Part shown: positions 43,306-53,210 of the stretch, piece after piece
Numbering within the stretch: position 1 is the first letter of the stretch
Layout of the letters: the number at the start of each line of letters is the position of its first letter
NCBI RefSeq assembly: GCF_022369455.1
Contig: NZ_CP059599.1
Location: forward strand, 276,409 to 340,408
Origin: Campylobacter sp. RM5004
GTDB taxonomy: Bacteria > Campylobacterota > Campylobacteria > Campylobacterales > Campylobacteraceae
Reading direction: 5' to 3'
DNA: 64,000 nt
Position numbers and translations under genes: made by a program
Notes under the pieces: generated by a model
The model's input: only the letters and a program-made list of their open reading frames with translations
Told to the model about the DNA's origin: nothing
The model's database searches: none

Positions 43306-45141
43306 ATGAAAAATAAAATTTTAAGAAGTATGGTTTTGGGTGCTATTTTGTTCTCTGTACCTTTGTTTGCAATAGGTGGTGCAAGCGGTCCAGCTAGTTA
43401 TAAATCAGTTGGGCAAATTGGAACTGTTATGATGAATCCATATAAAGTAGCTCCTCTTACAGCTATTATTAAAAATGGTGGCTACGATATAAAAGATGTT
43501 AGCGTTAGTGTTGTTGGAAAAGAAGGTAACGGAGTTACAATAAGCTATCAGCCAAGTAATAGTGATGTTTTAACTCATGGTGGAATTCCTGTTTTTGGTC
43601 TTTATCCTGATTATATAAATACCGTTAAAGTAAGCTATACAAGAAGTATAGGCAAGGATAAAGGTGAAAAAATTAGCGAAGAGTATAAAATATACGCTCC
43701 ACCAATTTATACAAAAGGAACAGGAACAGACCAATATAGTCCAGTTCCTAAAGCTGAAGTAATCAAAAAAGCTGATAAAAAACTAGCAAATAACTTATAT
43801 TTAGTAAATCATCTAATCCGCTCACCTTTAGCAGATAGTGGAGAAGCTGTGTGGAATCACCCAGTAGGTGGTGCTATGGAATGGGATTTGGAGCCTTATG
43901 TTTGGATGGTTGATACAAACGGAGATGTAAGGTGGTATCTAAAAGCTGATGAAATAAGAGATTCAAATAATATCTACAAAAAAGGTAATATGATGGGCTT
44001 CATGCAAACAAAGGATGGAAATCTTCTTTGGGGTATGGGTCAAAGATATATGAAATATGACCTAATGGGTAGAGAAATCTTTAACAAAAGACTGCCTTTA
44101 GGATATATAGATTTTTCACATCATATTGAAGAAACAGAAAAAGGAACTTACATTTTAAGAGTTGCAAGTGCTGATCAAAAAAGAAAAGATGGTAAGAATG
44201 TAAGAACAGTTCGTGATGTTATCATAGAAGTTGATGCAAATGGTAATGTGCTTGATGAGTGGAAAACATACGACATTCTTGATCCTTACAGAGATACAAA
44301 TTTACTTGTGCTTGATCAAGGTGCAGTATGTCTTAATGTGGATTTGGATAAAGCTGGACAAGTAGCTTCTAAAGAAGATTTAGAAGATAAAAACGCTCCT
44401 TGGGGTGATGTAACAGGAGTTGGAGCGGGTAGAAACTGGGCTCACATAAATAGTGCAAATTATGATAAAAGAGATGATAGTATCATAATTTCTGTTCGCC
44501 ATCAAAGTGCTGTTATAAAGCTAGGTCGTGATAAAAAAGTAAAATGGATATTAGGTGCTCACAAAGGCTGGAGTGATGAGTATAAAAAATACCTACTTCA
44601 ACCAGTTGATAATAAGGGTAAAAAAATTGAATGTGATGATATGTATAGTAAATGCCCAGGATATGAAAATGCTGAAGGTGGATTTGACTGGACTTGGACA
44701 CAACACACAGCTTATGTAATCCCTAGTATGTCAAATAAAGATGAAGTTTATGTAAGCGTATTTGATAATGGTGATACAAGAGGTATGGAGCAACCTGCAT
44801 TTGCAACTGATAAGTATTCTCGCGGTGTAATTTATAAAATTAATGAGAAAAAAATGACAGTAGAGCAAGTTTGGGAATATGGCAAACAAAGAGGATTTGA
44901 TTGGTATAGTCCAGTTACTTCAATTACTGAGTATTTTCCGAAAACAAATTCTGTATTTATGTATTCAGCTACCGCAGGTCTTGGTAAGCTTATGACAAAA
45001 ACAGGCGTAACAGAGCCTATTTTAGATGAAGTTGATTATAATACCAAAGAGATTTTATTTGAATTAAGATTTAAAGGCATGGGTGGAACGATAGGATACC
45101 GTGCATATCCAATTGATGTAGAAAAATCTTTTAAAAAATAG
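43306..45141 (+). CDS. astA: Periplasmic aryl-sulfate sulfotransferase, copy 1
   Basis: Transfers sulfate from one phenolic sulfate ester to another phenol without PAPS. 611 residues with signal (MKNKILRSMVLGAILFSVPLFA) and a six-bladed propeller. Likely catalytic residues lie in FSHHIEE, NWAHINSANYDKRDDSIIISVRHQ (split: NWAHINSANYD, SVRHQSAV) and WTQHTAYVI, the last holding the histidine thought to be sulfated. The cysteine pair ECDDMYSKCPGY is a probable DsbL-made disulfide. Followed nine bases on by a paralogue. Confidence 0.93.
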   Translation: MKNKILRSMVLGAILFSVPLFAIGGASGPASYKSVGQIGTVMMNPYKVAPLTAIIKNGGYDIKDVSVSVVGKEGNGVTISYQPSNSDVLTHGGIPVFGLYPDYINTVKVSYTRSIGKDKGEKISEEYKIYAPPIYTKGTGTDQYSPVPKAEVIKKADKKLANNLYLVNHLIRSPLADSGEAVWNHPVGGAMEWDLEPYVWMVDTNGDVRWYLKADEIRDSNNIYKKGNMMGFMQTKDGNLLWGMGQRYMKYDLMGREIFNKRLPLGYIDFSHHIEETEKGTYILRVASADQKRKDGKNVRTVRDVIIEVDANGNVLDEWKTYDILDPYRDTNLLVLDQGAVCLNVDLDKAGQVASKEDLEDKNAPWGDVTGVGAGRNWAHINSANYDKRDDSIIISVRHQSAVIKLGRDKKVKWILGAHKGWSDEYKKYLLQPVDNKGKKIECDDMYSKCPGYENAEGGFDWTWTQHTAYVIPSMSNKDEVYVSVFDNGDTRGMEQPAFATDKYSRGVIYKINEKKMTVEQVWEYGKQRGFDWYSPVTSITEYFPKTNSVFMYSATAGLGKLMTKTGVTEPILDEVDYNTKEILFELRFKGMGGTIGYRAYPIDVEKSFKK

Positions 45142-45150
45142 GAGTTTAAG

Positions 45151-46986
45151 ATGAAAAAATTTTTAAGTTTATTTGCAGCTGCTGCAATTCTTTCAACAAG
45201 TGCTTATGCAATAGGTGGTGCTAGTGGAGCAAAAACTGATTATACAAAACAAGGCAAAATAGGTGAGGTTGTAATGAACCCTTATAAAATCGCACCTCTT
45301 ACTGCAGTAATTAAAAATGGTGGATATAAATTAAGTGATGTTAGTGTTGAAATTGTTCCTAAGGAAAACGGAGTGCCTTTAAAATATAAAGTGGCTAATA
45401 AGTTTTTATTAACTCATGGTGGTATTCCTGTATTTGGACTTTATCCTGATTATTACAATACTGTAAAAGTTAGCTATACAAAAGAAGCAAACGGCAAAAG
45501 CGAAAGAATAGAAAATGAAGTATATGAAATGTATGCTAGTGCTGTTTATGTAGAGCCTAATGGACTAAAGTTTCAAAAATCAGCTTTATTTAGTGAAGCA
45601 AAGATTACTAAGGTAGATCCTGAGTTTAAAGATAGGCTTTATTTTGTAAATAATATTACAGAAAAAAGTGGAGCAGGCTCAAATGTAGTTTGGAATAATC
45701 CTACCGGTGGTGCTTTAGAATGGAATTATTATCCACAAAATTTCATAATAGATACAGCAGGTGATGTTCGCTGGTATATGTTCGCAAATCCTATTTATGA
45801 TTTTGAACAACAATATAAAGCTGGTGTTATGATGGGCTTTAAGCAAGATACTGATGGTGCTTTAGTTTGGGGTTATGGTCAAAGATACGCAAAATACGAT
45901 ATTATGGGAAGAGAGATTTTCAATCGTCGTTTGCCTGCTAATTATGTTGATTACTCACATCAATTAGATGTAGCTGCTAATGGTAATTATTTTTTAAGGG
46001 TTGCTAGTGCAAATACCCTTCGCCCTGATGGTAAAAATGTTAGAACTGTAAGAGATGTTATCGTAGAGATTGATAGAGATGGTAACGTTGTTGATGATTG
46101 GAGATTATACGAAATACTTGATCCATATAGAGATATAGCTTTAAAAGTTCTTGATCAAGGTGCAGTTTGTTTAAATATTGATGCAAATAAAGCAGGTCAA
46201 ACTTTAAGTGCTGAAGAATTAGCTAAGCTTGATAGTAGCGATAAGTTTGGAGATATTGTAGGAACTGGAGCAGGTAGAAACTGGGCTCATGTAAATAGCG
46301 TTAGTTATGATAAATTTGATGATAGCATTATAATTTCATCACGCCATCAAAATGCTATTGTAAAAATTGGTCGTGATAAAAAAATCAAATGGATTTTAGG
46401 CGCTCATAAAGGTTGGAAAGATGAGTTTAGAAAGTATTTATTACAACCTGTTGATAATAAAGGTAAAAAAATAGTTTGTGAAGATGATTATAGCAAATGC
46501 CCAGGATATGAAAATGATGAAGGCGGATTTGACTTTACATGGACACAACATACAGCTTATATAATTAATGAAATGAGCAAAAAAGGCATTACTTATATTA
46601 CGGTATTTGATAATGGAGATAGCCGTGGTATGGAACAACCTGCATTTGCTACGCTAAAGTATTCTCGTGCTGTTGTTTATAAAATAGATGAGAAAAAAAT
46701 GAGTGTAGAGCAAGTTTGGGAATATGGTAAGCAAAGAGGGCATGAGTGGTATAGTCCTGTAACATCTTTAACAAAATACAATGCTGATAAAAACTCAATT
46801 TTTACTTATTCGGCTACTGCAGGAGCTAATTTTGATTTAGCAAATGGTGCATTTACTTCTGCTCCAAGTCCTTATTTAATGGAGTTTAAGTATGGTTCAA
46901 CAACTCCAAGTGTTGAAATTCAGTTAAAAGATACTACCGGTTATCAAGCTTGGCCTTTTGATTTAAACGAGGCTTTGAGTAAGTAA
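45151..46986 (+). CDS. astA: Periplasmic aryl-sulfate sulfotransferase, copy 2
   Basis: 611 residues, same length as copy 1 and highly similar through the propeller core (ILGAHKGW, EDDYSKCPGYEN, WTQHTAYII, DNGDSRGMEQPAFAT). It differs mainly in residues 130-190 and at the C-terminus, where YMEFKYGSTTP-like sequence (LMEFKYGSTTPSVEIQLKD) replaces that of copy 1. Signal MKKFLSLFAAAAILSTSAYA. All likely catalytic histidines are kept, so it should be active with perhaps a different acceptor range. Ends at the 14-bp hairpin 46991-47022. Confidence 0.92.
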   Translation: MKKFLSLFAAAAILSTSAYAIGGASGAKTDYTKQGKIGEVVMNPYKIAPLTAVIKNGGYKLSDVSVEIVPKENGVPLKYKVANKFLLTHGGIPVFGLYPDYYNTVKVSYTKEANGKSERIENEVYEMYASAVYVEPNGLKFQKSALFSEAKITKVDPEFKDRLYFVNNITEKSGAGSNVVWNNPTGGALEWNYYPQNFIIDTAGDVRWYMFANPIYDFEQQYKAGVMMGFKQDTDGALVWGYGQRYAKYDIMGREIFNRRLPANYVDYSHQLDVAANGNYFLRVASANTLRPDGKNVRTVRDVIVEIDRDGNVVDDWRLYEILDPYRDIALKVLDQGAVCLNIDANKAGQTLSAEELAKLDSSDKFGDIVGTGAGRNWAHVNSVSYDKFDDSIIISSRHQNAIVKIGRDKKIKWILGAHKGWKDEFRKYLLQPVDNKGKKIVCEDDYSKCPGYENDEGGFDFTWTQHTAYIINEMSKKGITYITVFDNGDSRGMEQPAFATLKYSRAVVYKIDEKKMSVEQVWEYGKQRGHEWYSPVTSLTKYNADKNSIFTYSATAGANFDLANGAFTSAPSPYLMEFKYGSTTPSVEIQLKDTTGYQAWPFDLNEALSK

Positions 46987-46990
46987 TCAT

Positions 46991-47022
46991 AATTTGATTT
47001 CGTATAATTACGAAATCAAATT
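46991..47022 (+). terminator. Hairpin after the sulfotransferase operon
   Basis: AATTTGATTTCGTA, loop TAAT, TACGAAATCAAATT, perfect 14-bp stem four bases after the stop. Confidence 0.75.
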
Positions 47023-47067
47023 CCTAATTCAAATTCTTAAAAAAATTTGTGGAATTTGAATTAGGAA
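47021..47067. repeat. Dispersed inverted repeat between convergent genes
   Basis: TTCCTAATTCAAATTC (47021-47036) and GAATTTGAATTAGGAA (47052-47067), perfect 16-bp arms. It directly adjoins the stop of the minus-strand gene at 47069. Confidence 0.8.
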
Positions 47068-47068
47068 A

Positions 47069-47746
47069 TTAGAATTTGTTTTGAATATCTTTTATTAAAA
47101 TATTTAAGCGTTTTTCGTAATTTTTATAATCTTTTACCAAGTCTTTGTATAAGTCTAATTTATCATAATATTTTCTTCTTGATAAAAATAATGCTTGATT
47201 TGTTTTTTCTAACTCTTTTAAAACATCTTTTTCTTCTATTTTTTTAACCCAGTTAAATGCTTGAGTAATTTTCATCGGCATTAAAAACTCATCTTTTTTA
47301 ATATATTTTCTAAAAGCATTTAAATCGTATAAAAATAAAGCTATTTCATCTTTATTGTTTTTATCAAGGACATAATTTACAAATTCTTTTGTTTTTTTAA
47401 GATAAGAATTAAGGAATTTTCTCTCATCTTCTTTTAGATTTCCTGCTAGTGTTTGTGCGTATTTTTCACTTCTACTTGCGATTAATAATAACATCATATG
47501 TTTTTTATCAATTAGGCTAAATTGTGATATTAGTATTCTATCTATGAATAAATCTAAATCAGAAAAAACTACGCCTTTATATAAATTATAAAATGTTGAA
47601 GAAATAATGTTTTTTACTATATTTTCTAAGTTTAAAACATTTTTTGATGCAGCTATGAAATTTGCTTGTTCTAATTCAACAAGCGCTAAGGAATTCTCCT
47701 TAGCAAACTTGTTAAATTCATTTGAAAAATCTATAATTTCTTGCAT
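47069..47746 (-). CDS. Hypothetical helical protein
   Basis: 225 residues, all-helical and charged, no signal or membrane segment; no family recognised. The middle MMLLLIASRSEKYAQTLAG and LKEDERKFLNSYLKKTKEFVNY suggest a helical bundle, and the last 60 residues (YYDKLDLYKDLVKDYKNYEKR) a coiled coil. Its start overlaps the leuA stop by one base, so it is translated after leuA, but no link to leucine synthesis is evident. Confidence 0.65.
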   Translation of the reverse strand: MQEIIDFSNEFNKFAKENSLALVELEQANFIAASKNVLNLENIVKNIISSTFYNLYKGVVFSDLDLFIDRILISQFSLIDKKHMMLLLIASRSEKYAQTLAGNLKEDERKFLNSYLKKTKEFVNYVLDKNNKDEIALFLYDLNAFRKYIKKDEFLMPMKITQAFNWVKKIEEKDVLKELEKTNQALFLSRRKYYDKLDLYKDLVKDYKNYEKRLNILIKDIQNKF

Positions 47747-49257
47747 TATTTATTCATTGAAATATAGCTATTTAAAGCACCTAAATATGCTTTAGCACTA
47801 GCTTTCATAGTATCTAAATCAAGTCCGTGTCCAATAATAGCACGCTGACCTTCAAAACTAACCTTAACACTTACTTGAGCTAGGGCATCTTTACCTTTAC
47901 TAACTGCATCAACCTTGTAATCAAGTAAGCTACCATTAACCTTACTTGCTCTATCAATTACTTTAAATACTGCATCAATTACACCATCTCCAATAGCAGC
48001 TTCACGGATAGTTTCGCCTTCACATTCCATAGTTACAGCAGCAGTTGCAAGTGCTGATGAGCAATCGCTTACTTGAAGATTGATAAGCTTAAATTTCTCT
48101 TCAATTTTAATTTTATCAGCAGCTACAATAGCTATTAAATCATCATCAAACACTTCTTTTTTCTTATCGCAAAGGTCTTTAAACTCAGCAAATGCACGAT
48201 TTAATTCTTCAGCTTCTAAGCTAAAGCCTAGTGCTTTTAATTTATCATTAAATGCTGCTCTTCCACTGTGTTTTCCTAAAACCAAATTATCTTGAATTAA
48301 GCCAATATCACTAGCTTTCATAATTTCATAAGTTTCAGGGTGTTTTAATACTCCGTCTTGATGAATGCCACTTTCGTGAGAAAATGCGTTTTTACCTACG
48401 ATTGCTTTATTTGGTTGTGGATTTACACCGATTATGTTTGATAATAATCTACTTGATGGATATATTTCTTTATGATTTATAGTGGTGTAAAATTCTCCTA
48501 ACTCATCAGCTCTAACTTTTAAAGCCATCACAACTTCTTCTAAAGCTGCATTTCCTGCACGTTCTCCTAAACCATTTAGTGTAACTTCAATTTGTCTAGC
48601 ACCACCTTTAATAGCAGCAAGTGTGTTCGCAGTAGCTAAGCCTAAGTCGTTGTGATTATGTGCTGATACTATAAGCCTTCCTTTTGTATAATCGCTTATT
48701 TCTTTAAATACCTTATATATTTCATCAGGTAATCTATATCCAACCGTATCAGGGATATTAAATGTTCTTGCACCTGCTTCATAGACTGCATCTGCCATTT
48801 CTTTTAAGAAATTTATATCACTTCTTAAAGCATCTTCACAAGAAAACTCAACATCTTCGCATAAGCTTTTAGCTAATTTAACATTTTTAACTGCAGTTGC
48901 TAAAACTTCTGCTGGAGTTTTTTTAAGCTTATATTCCATATGAATTGGGCTTGTTGCAATAAATGTATGAATGCGTTTTTTAGTTGCTGGCTCAAGTGCT
49001 TTACCTGCTTGAATAATATCATTCTCAACGCAGCGTGCAAGCGAACAAACGCTTGAGTTTTTAATAATTTGTGCGATTTTATTAATTGCTTCAAAATCAC
49101 CTGGGCTAGATGCTGCAAAGCCAACTTCCATAACATCAACGCCTAAACGCTCAAGTGCTAAGGCTATTTGGATTTTTTCTTCTGTATTCATTGAAGCACC
49201 TGGGCTTTGTTCACCATCTCTTAAAGTTGTATCAAATATTATAATTCTTTCGCTCAT
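47746..49257 (-). CDS. leuA: 2-isopropylmalate synthase
   Basis: First committed step to leucine: 2-oxoisovalerate + acetyl-CoA to 2-isopropylmalate. 503 residues. TIM barrel with [16 protein letters not shown] (metal Asp), [15 protein letters not shown] (metal His pair) and [15 protein letters not shown]; linker KHSGRAAF; C-terminal regulatory domain for leucine feedback (from about residue 390). leuBCD are not in the window. AAAGGAAAG precedes ATG. Confidence 0.96.
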   Translation of the reverse strand: MSERIIIFDTTLRDGEQSPGASMNTEEKIQIALALERLGVDVMEVGFAASSPGDFEAINKIAQIIKNSSVCSLARCVENDIIQAGKALEPATKKRIHTFIATSPIHMEYKLKKTPAEVLATAVKNVKLAKSLCEDVEFSCEDALRSDINFLKEMADAVYEAGARTFNIPDTVGYRLPDEIYKVFKEISDYTKGRLIVSAHNHNDLGLATANTLAAIKGGARQIEVTLNGLGERAGNAALEEVVMALKVRADELGEFYTTINHKEIYPSSRLLSNIIGVNPQPNKAIVGKNAFSHESGIHQDGVLKHPETYEIMKASDIGLIQDNLVLGKHSGRAAFNDKLKALGFSLEAEELNRAFAEFKDLCDKKKEVFDDDLIAIVAADKIKIEEKFKLINLQVSDCSSALATAAVTMECEGETIREAAIGDGVIDAVFKVIDRASKVNGSLLDYKVDAVSKGKDALAQVSVKVSFEGQRAIIGHGLDLDTMKASAKAYLGALNSYISMNK

Positions 49258-49310
49258 TTTCTTTCCTTTAGTTTAATTTTAGTTATGTTTTAATGTGTGT
49301 ATATTTTAAT

Positions 49311-50039
49311 TTATTCTAAATCGCCCTTGCTTGGGCGAAGGAGTTCAAGGTAATATGTGCATCTATCATCAGATACTTTTTCTTGATATTTTTTATGTTG
49401 TTTTAAAAATTCTTGCATTAATTGTTTAAAATTACTAAAGCCATAGTTTTTAGCTTGAAAATCAGAGTATTTCTTTTGCATTAAAGAATTAATTACTGCA
49501 TACTCAGCTCTATTTCTTTCATCTATTAGATTTTCAATTATTTGTTCTAATTCGTGCTTTTGTTCTTGTGGAATAGATTTTAATTTATCTTTGTCATTTA
49601 TTTTTGCTTTTTCATTATCTAAATAAAAAAACTCATTAAATGAATTAACATAAGATTTAATAGATTTACTTGTTCCTATTCCTATTGCTAATTTATTATT
49701 TTCTCTTAATTTTTGAACTAAACTTGTATAATCACTATCTCCCGAAACTATTACAAAAACATCAATTTGCTTTTCATAAAATATACTTAAAGCTTCGGTT
49801 GTAAGATACATATCAGATGAGTTTTTGCCTGATGAGGTTGAGAATTGTTGCATTGCAATAATGCCATAATCAAATATTTTTTCACGCCAATTTTGGATAT
49901 TTTCTTTACTCCAATCAGCATAAATTCTTTTAATAATAACATTGCCATAATTTGAAGCATAATCAAAAATGTCTTTAGCATATTTTGCAGGAACATTTTC
50001 AGCATCAATAAAAACTGCAACGCTATTATTTTCTAACAT
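49311..50039 (-). CDS. NYN-domain nuclease-like protein with OST-HTH/LOTUS tail
   Basis: 242 residues. The first 145 form a NYN (LabA/MARF1-type PIN) domain: VAVFIDAENVP, KRIYADWS, SSDMYLTTEAL and IVSGDSDYTSLVQKLRENNKLAIGIG (core IVSGDSDYTSLVQ) supply the conserved acidic metal-site residues. The last 80 residues (LEQIIENLIDERN, KNYGFSNFKQLMQEFL) look like an OST-HTH domain that binds RNA. Likely an RNA-processing or RNA-decay enzyme. One base after pssA stop. Confidence 0.85.
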   Translation of the reverse strand: MLENNSVAVFIDAENVPAKYAKDIFDYASNYGNVIIKRIYADWSKENIQNWREKIFDYGIIAMQQFSTSSGKNSSDMYLTTEALSIFYEKQIDVFVIVSGDSDYTSLVQKLRENNKLAIGIGTSKSIKSYVNSFNEFFYLDNEKAKINDKDKLKSIPQEQKHELEQIIENLIDERNRAEYAVINSLMQKKYSDFQAKNYGFSNFKQLMQEFLKQHKKYQEKVSDDRCTYYLELLRPSKGDLE

Positions 50040-50040
50040 C

Positions 50041-50766
50041 TCATTCCTTTTTTATTTTTTTCGTGTAAAGATTATAAATTGCTCTTGATAAACCATAGAT
50101 AACATAAGCACTCATAATTAATGTAAATATTTCTAAAGGAAACAAAAATATTAACGAACATGCAAAAATTAAAACAATTAATGCTTTTAATATATTTGCT
50201 TTTTTAAATTCAATCTTTTTAAAACTAGGATATCTAACATTACTTACCATTAAAAATGATAATAAAAATGTAAGAAAAATTATGAAAATTCCCATAAAAT
50301 GAGAACCATCACAATGGTGTTTATAAAACACTACCCAAACTCCTAAAACAACAGCTGCGGTTGGTATAGGAAGTCCTATAAATACTCTAGGATCATAAGT
50401 GCCTGTGGTTACATTAAATCTTGCTAAGCGAATTGCTCCAAATATAATAAAAAGAGCCATAGCAAGTGAGCCAAGTCTTCCGTATTCTTGACCTAAATTA
50501 AAATAAAATAATATTGCAGGTGCTACACCAAAAGCTATAATATCAGCCAAGCTATCAAACTCAACACCAAATTTTGAAGCCGTATTTGTAAGTCTTGCAA
50601 CTCTACCATCCATTCCATCGCATATTAAACTTACAATAATTAAAATCATAGCTTTATCATAATCACCTTTAATTGATGCAAGCATACTTAAAACTCCTAA
50701 AAAAATAGAAGCCGCTGTAAATAGATTAGGTAAAATATATGCTAGTTTATGAGAATTTTTTTCCAT
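50041..50766 (-). CDS. pssA: CDP-diacylglycerol--serine O-phosphatidyltransferase
   Basis: Makes phosphatidylserine in the inner membrane. 241 residues with about seven helices. CDP-alcohol phosphatidyltransferase motif DGMDGRVARLTNTASKFGVE with FDSLADIIAFG following (D-G-x2-A-R...G-x3-D-x3-D). Together with the psd gene just upstream in transcription it forms the phosphatidylethanolamine branch, ahead of ftsH in the same order as in C. jejuni. Confidence 0.94.
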   Translation of the reverse strand: MEKNSHKLAYILPNLFTAASIFLGVLSMLASIKGDYDKAMILIIVSLICDGMDGRVARLTNTASKFGVEFDSLADIIAFGVAPAILFYFNLGQEYGRLGSLAMALFIIFGAIRLARFNVTTGTYDPRVFIGLPIPTAAVVLGVWVVFYKHHCDGSHFMGIFIIFLTFLLSFLMVSNVRYPSFKKIEFKKANILKALIVLIFACSLIFLFPLEIFTLIMSAYVIYGLSRAIYNLYTKKIKKE

Positions 50767-50769
50767 TTT

Positions 50770-51357
50770 TTATTCTCCAATTCTTGCTATATTAGAATTA
50801 GCCAAAATTTTATCTCCAACACCCACTAAAAGTGTGCTATTGTATGGCAAAATAATATCTATTAAGCCTACTGAGAAAAATCCTATCCTTTGACCTTTTA
50901 AAGCTTTATTTGTATTATATATTGATTTTACGCAGTATTTAGCAGGTTTAAAAATACAAGATATCTCTTCGTTAAAAGTAATTTTAGTAGCATTTGAATA
51001 AAAATTATCATTATATTTTAATCCATTAATTGCTTGCGTTTGAATATTATCTGATTTTATAACACTTCTTATTTCTGATGAGTTAAGAAATAAGCCGCAG
51101 TAAGTTTTATCTAAAGTTAATATTATTTTTTGATTTTCTTCATCTATATTAATTTCTATTACTTTTGCATCAATAGGACTTACTATATTATTAATATCAT
51201 CATCTGTAATTTCTCTTTCTACTCTTTTATAAAATAAATGTAAAAAAACTAAAACTACAAAAAGCAAACAAGAAAAAGAAAAAATCCAAGTAAAAAGTAT
51301 AAAAATTATCCAAGCTACTAAAATTATTCTTTTTCCACAATTTGCTATTAAATTCAT
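50770..51357 (-). CDS. psd: Phosphatidylserine decarboxylase-related protein
   Basis: 195 residues: one or two N-terminal membrane helices (IILVAWIIFILFTWIFSFSC) and a compact domain like archaeal/alpha-proteobacterial PSD. IVSPIDAKVIEI matches the PxDGxV-type motif; the auto-cleavage serine may be in LPYNSTLLVGVGDKI, where LGST is usual, so processing is less certain. It would turn phosphatidylserine into phosphatidylethanolamine. Overlaps the ftsH stop by four bases and precedes pssA by three. Confidence 0.8.
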   Translation of the reverse strand: MNLIANCGKRIILVAWIIFILFTWIFSFSCLLFVVLVFLHLFYKRVEREITDDDINNIVSPIDAKVIEINIDEENQKIILTLDKTYCGLFLNSSEIRSVIKSDNIQTQAINGLKYNDNFYSNATKITFNEEISCIFKPAKYCVKSIYNTNKALKGQRIGFFSVGLIDIILPYNSTLLVGVGDKILANSNIARIGE

Positions 51358-53210
51358 TTTTCAATCTCACTTAATCTTGTTTCTAAGTTGTTTTCTACTT
51401 CGTAGTTTTTAATAATATCTCTTACCTCACTACCTTCAATAACTTCTTTTTCATAAAGTCTTTCAACCATAGTTTCAATGGCACCACTATATTGTTCTAA
51501 TGTGGTAACTACGGCATTAAATCTTTCGTTTAGTAAATTTTTAACATATTCATCTAATTTTTGAGCCATATCATCTGAATAGTCTTTTATGGTTTGACCA
51601 CCACCTAAGAATTGATTTCTTTGCTTTTCAAGAACCATAAGACCTGCAATATCACTCATTCCATACATTGAAACCATAGCTTTAATAATATCAGTTGCAC
51701 GCTCTAAGTCATTGCTTGCACCAGTTGATATTTCTTTTATAAATACATGCTCAGCTGCACGACCACCTAAAAGAACATCAACTTCAGCTATTAATTCATG
51801 CTTTTGCATTAAGAATTTGTTTTCTTCAGGAGTATTTAAAGTGTATCCAAGTGCAGCTAAACCTCTTGGAATAACTGATACTTTTGTAACTTTTTTAGCA
51901 CCTTTTGTAGTTTCTGCAATTAATGCGTGTCCACATTCATGATAGGTTACTATTTTTTTCTCTTTATCGCTAATTCTTCTTGATTTTTTCTCAAGTCCAG
52001 CGATTGCACGCTCAACTGCTTCGGTCAAATCGCTTTGTTCTACTTCTTTCTTATTATTTCTACCTGCTAAAAGTGCTGCTTCATTGATTATGTTTGCTAA
52101 ATCAGCTCCTGCAAGTCCAGCTGTAAGTCTTGCAATATCTTCAACTTTTACTTCTTTAGCAATTTTAACATCTTTCATATGAACGCTTAAAATATCGCAT
52201 CTTCCTTTGAAATCAGGCTTATCAACTAATACTTGTCTATCAAAACGACCTGGTCTAAGTAATGCAGCATCTAATACTTCAGGTCTATTTGTAGCCGCTA
52301 GCACAATAACAGGACTTTCAGAACCAAAGCCGTCCATTTCTGCTAAAAGCTGGTTTAGAGTTTGTTCTCTTTCATCGTGTCCTCCCATGTGAGAGCCTGC
52401 AGCACGAGATTTACCAATAGCATCAATTTCATCTATAAATATAATTGCAGGAGCTTCTTTTTTTGCATTTTCAAATAAATCCCTTACACGACTAGCACCA
52501 ACACCGACAAACATTTCAATAAAACTTGAACCTGAAACACTAAAAAATGGAACTTCAGCTTCACCAGCTACTGCTTTTGCTAAAAGTGTTTTACCTGTTC
52601 CTGGAGGTCCTACTAATAATAAACCTTTTGGTATTTTTGCACCTAATTTAATGTATCTTTCTGGATATTTTAGAAAATCTACTATTTCTTTTACTTCTTC
52701 TTTTGCTTCTTCAACTCCAGCTACATCATCAAATTTAACTTTTGGCTTTTCTGAATTAACTAATTTTTTAGAATTGCCAATCCCTAGTATTCCACCACCC
52801 ATTTTTTTTTGCATTCTGCTTGTAATAAAGCCCCATATTGCAAAAAATATAAAGATAGGAATAATCCAAGTAAATAATAAATTTGATAAAAAGTTATTTT
52901 CTGAATAAGAAGTATAATTTACATTTTTTTCATCTAGTAATGTAGTTAAATTTGAATCTCTTACTAGATTTGCTGTATAGTTTGTATTAAAATTACCACT
53001 ACCCTTTATTTGAGTTTGTCCTATTTGAACTTTTGTAATTTCACCTGACTCTATTTTTTTCTTAAAGTCTGAATAGCTTATTTTATTATTGTTATCAGCT
53101 AATCCGCCTTCTTCAAAAAATAAAGAAAACGCACCGAATACCAATAGTGAAAAAATCAAAAATATTACTATTGGATTTTTGTTAGAATTCTTATTTTCAT
53201 TATTATTCAT
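51354..53210 (-). CDS. ftsH: ATP-dependent zinc metalloprotease FtsH
   Basis: Membrane-bound AAA+ protease that degrades misassembled membrane and regulatory proteins. 618 residues: two N-terminal helices around a periplasmic domain, AAA module with Walker [18 protein letters not shown], Walker [35 protein letters not shown], then the zinc site [11 protein letters not shown] and a distal Asp. The start overlaps prmA by eight bases. Confidence 0.97.
   Translation of the reverse strand: MNNNENKNSNKNPIVIFLIFSLLVFGAFSLFFEEGGLADNNNKISYSDFKKKIESGEITKVQIGQTQIKGSGNFNTNYTANLVRDSNLTTLLDEKNVNYTSYSENNFLSNLLFTWIIPIFIFFAIWGFITSRMQKKMGGGILGIGNSKKLVNSEKPKVKFDDVAGVEEAKEEVKEIVDFLKYPERYIKLGAKIPKGLLLVGPPGTGKTLLAKAVAGEAEVPFFSVSGSSFIEMFVGVGASRVRDLFENAKKEAPAIIFIDEIDAIGKSRAAGSHMGGHDEREQTLNQLLAEMDGFGSESPVIVLAATNRPEVLDAALLRPGRFDRQVLVDKPDFKGRCDILSVHMKDVKIAKEVKVEDIARLTAGLAGADLANIINEAALLAGRNNKKEVEQSDLTEAVERAIAGLEKKSRRISDKEKKIVTYHECGHALIAETTKGAKKVTKVSVIPRGLAALGYTLNTPEENKFLMQKHELIAEVDVLLGGRAAEHVFIKEISTGASNDLERATDIIKAMVSMYGMSDIAGLMVLEKQRNQFLGGGQTIKDYSDDMAQKLDEYVKNLLNERFNAVVTTLEQYSGAIETMVERLYEKEVIEGSEVRDIIKNYEVENNLETRLSEIEK

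Noticed and set aside
49787-50020. 77-codon minus-strand frame overlapping the NYN gene
   Set aside because: Different frame of the same strand as a gene with clear NYN motifs; no start signal and low-complexity Leu/Met composition.
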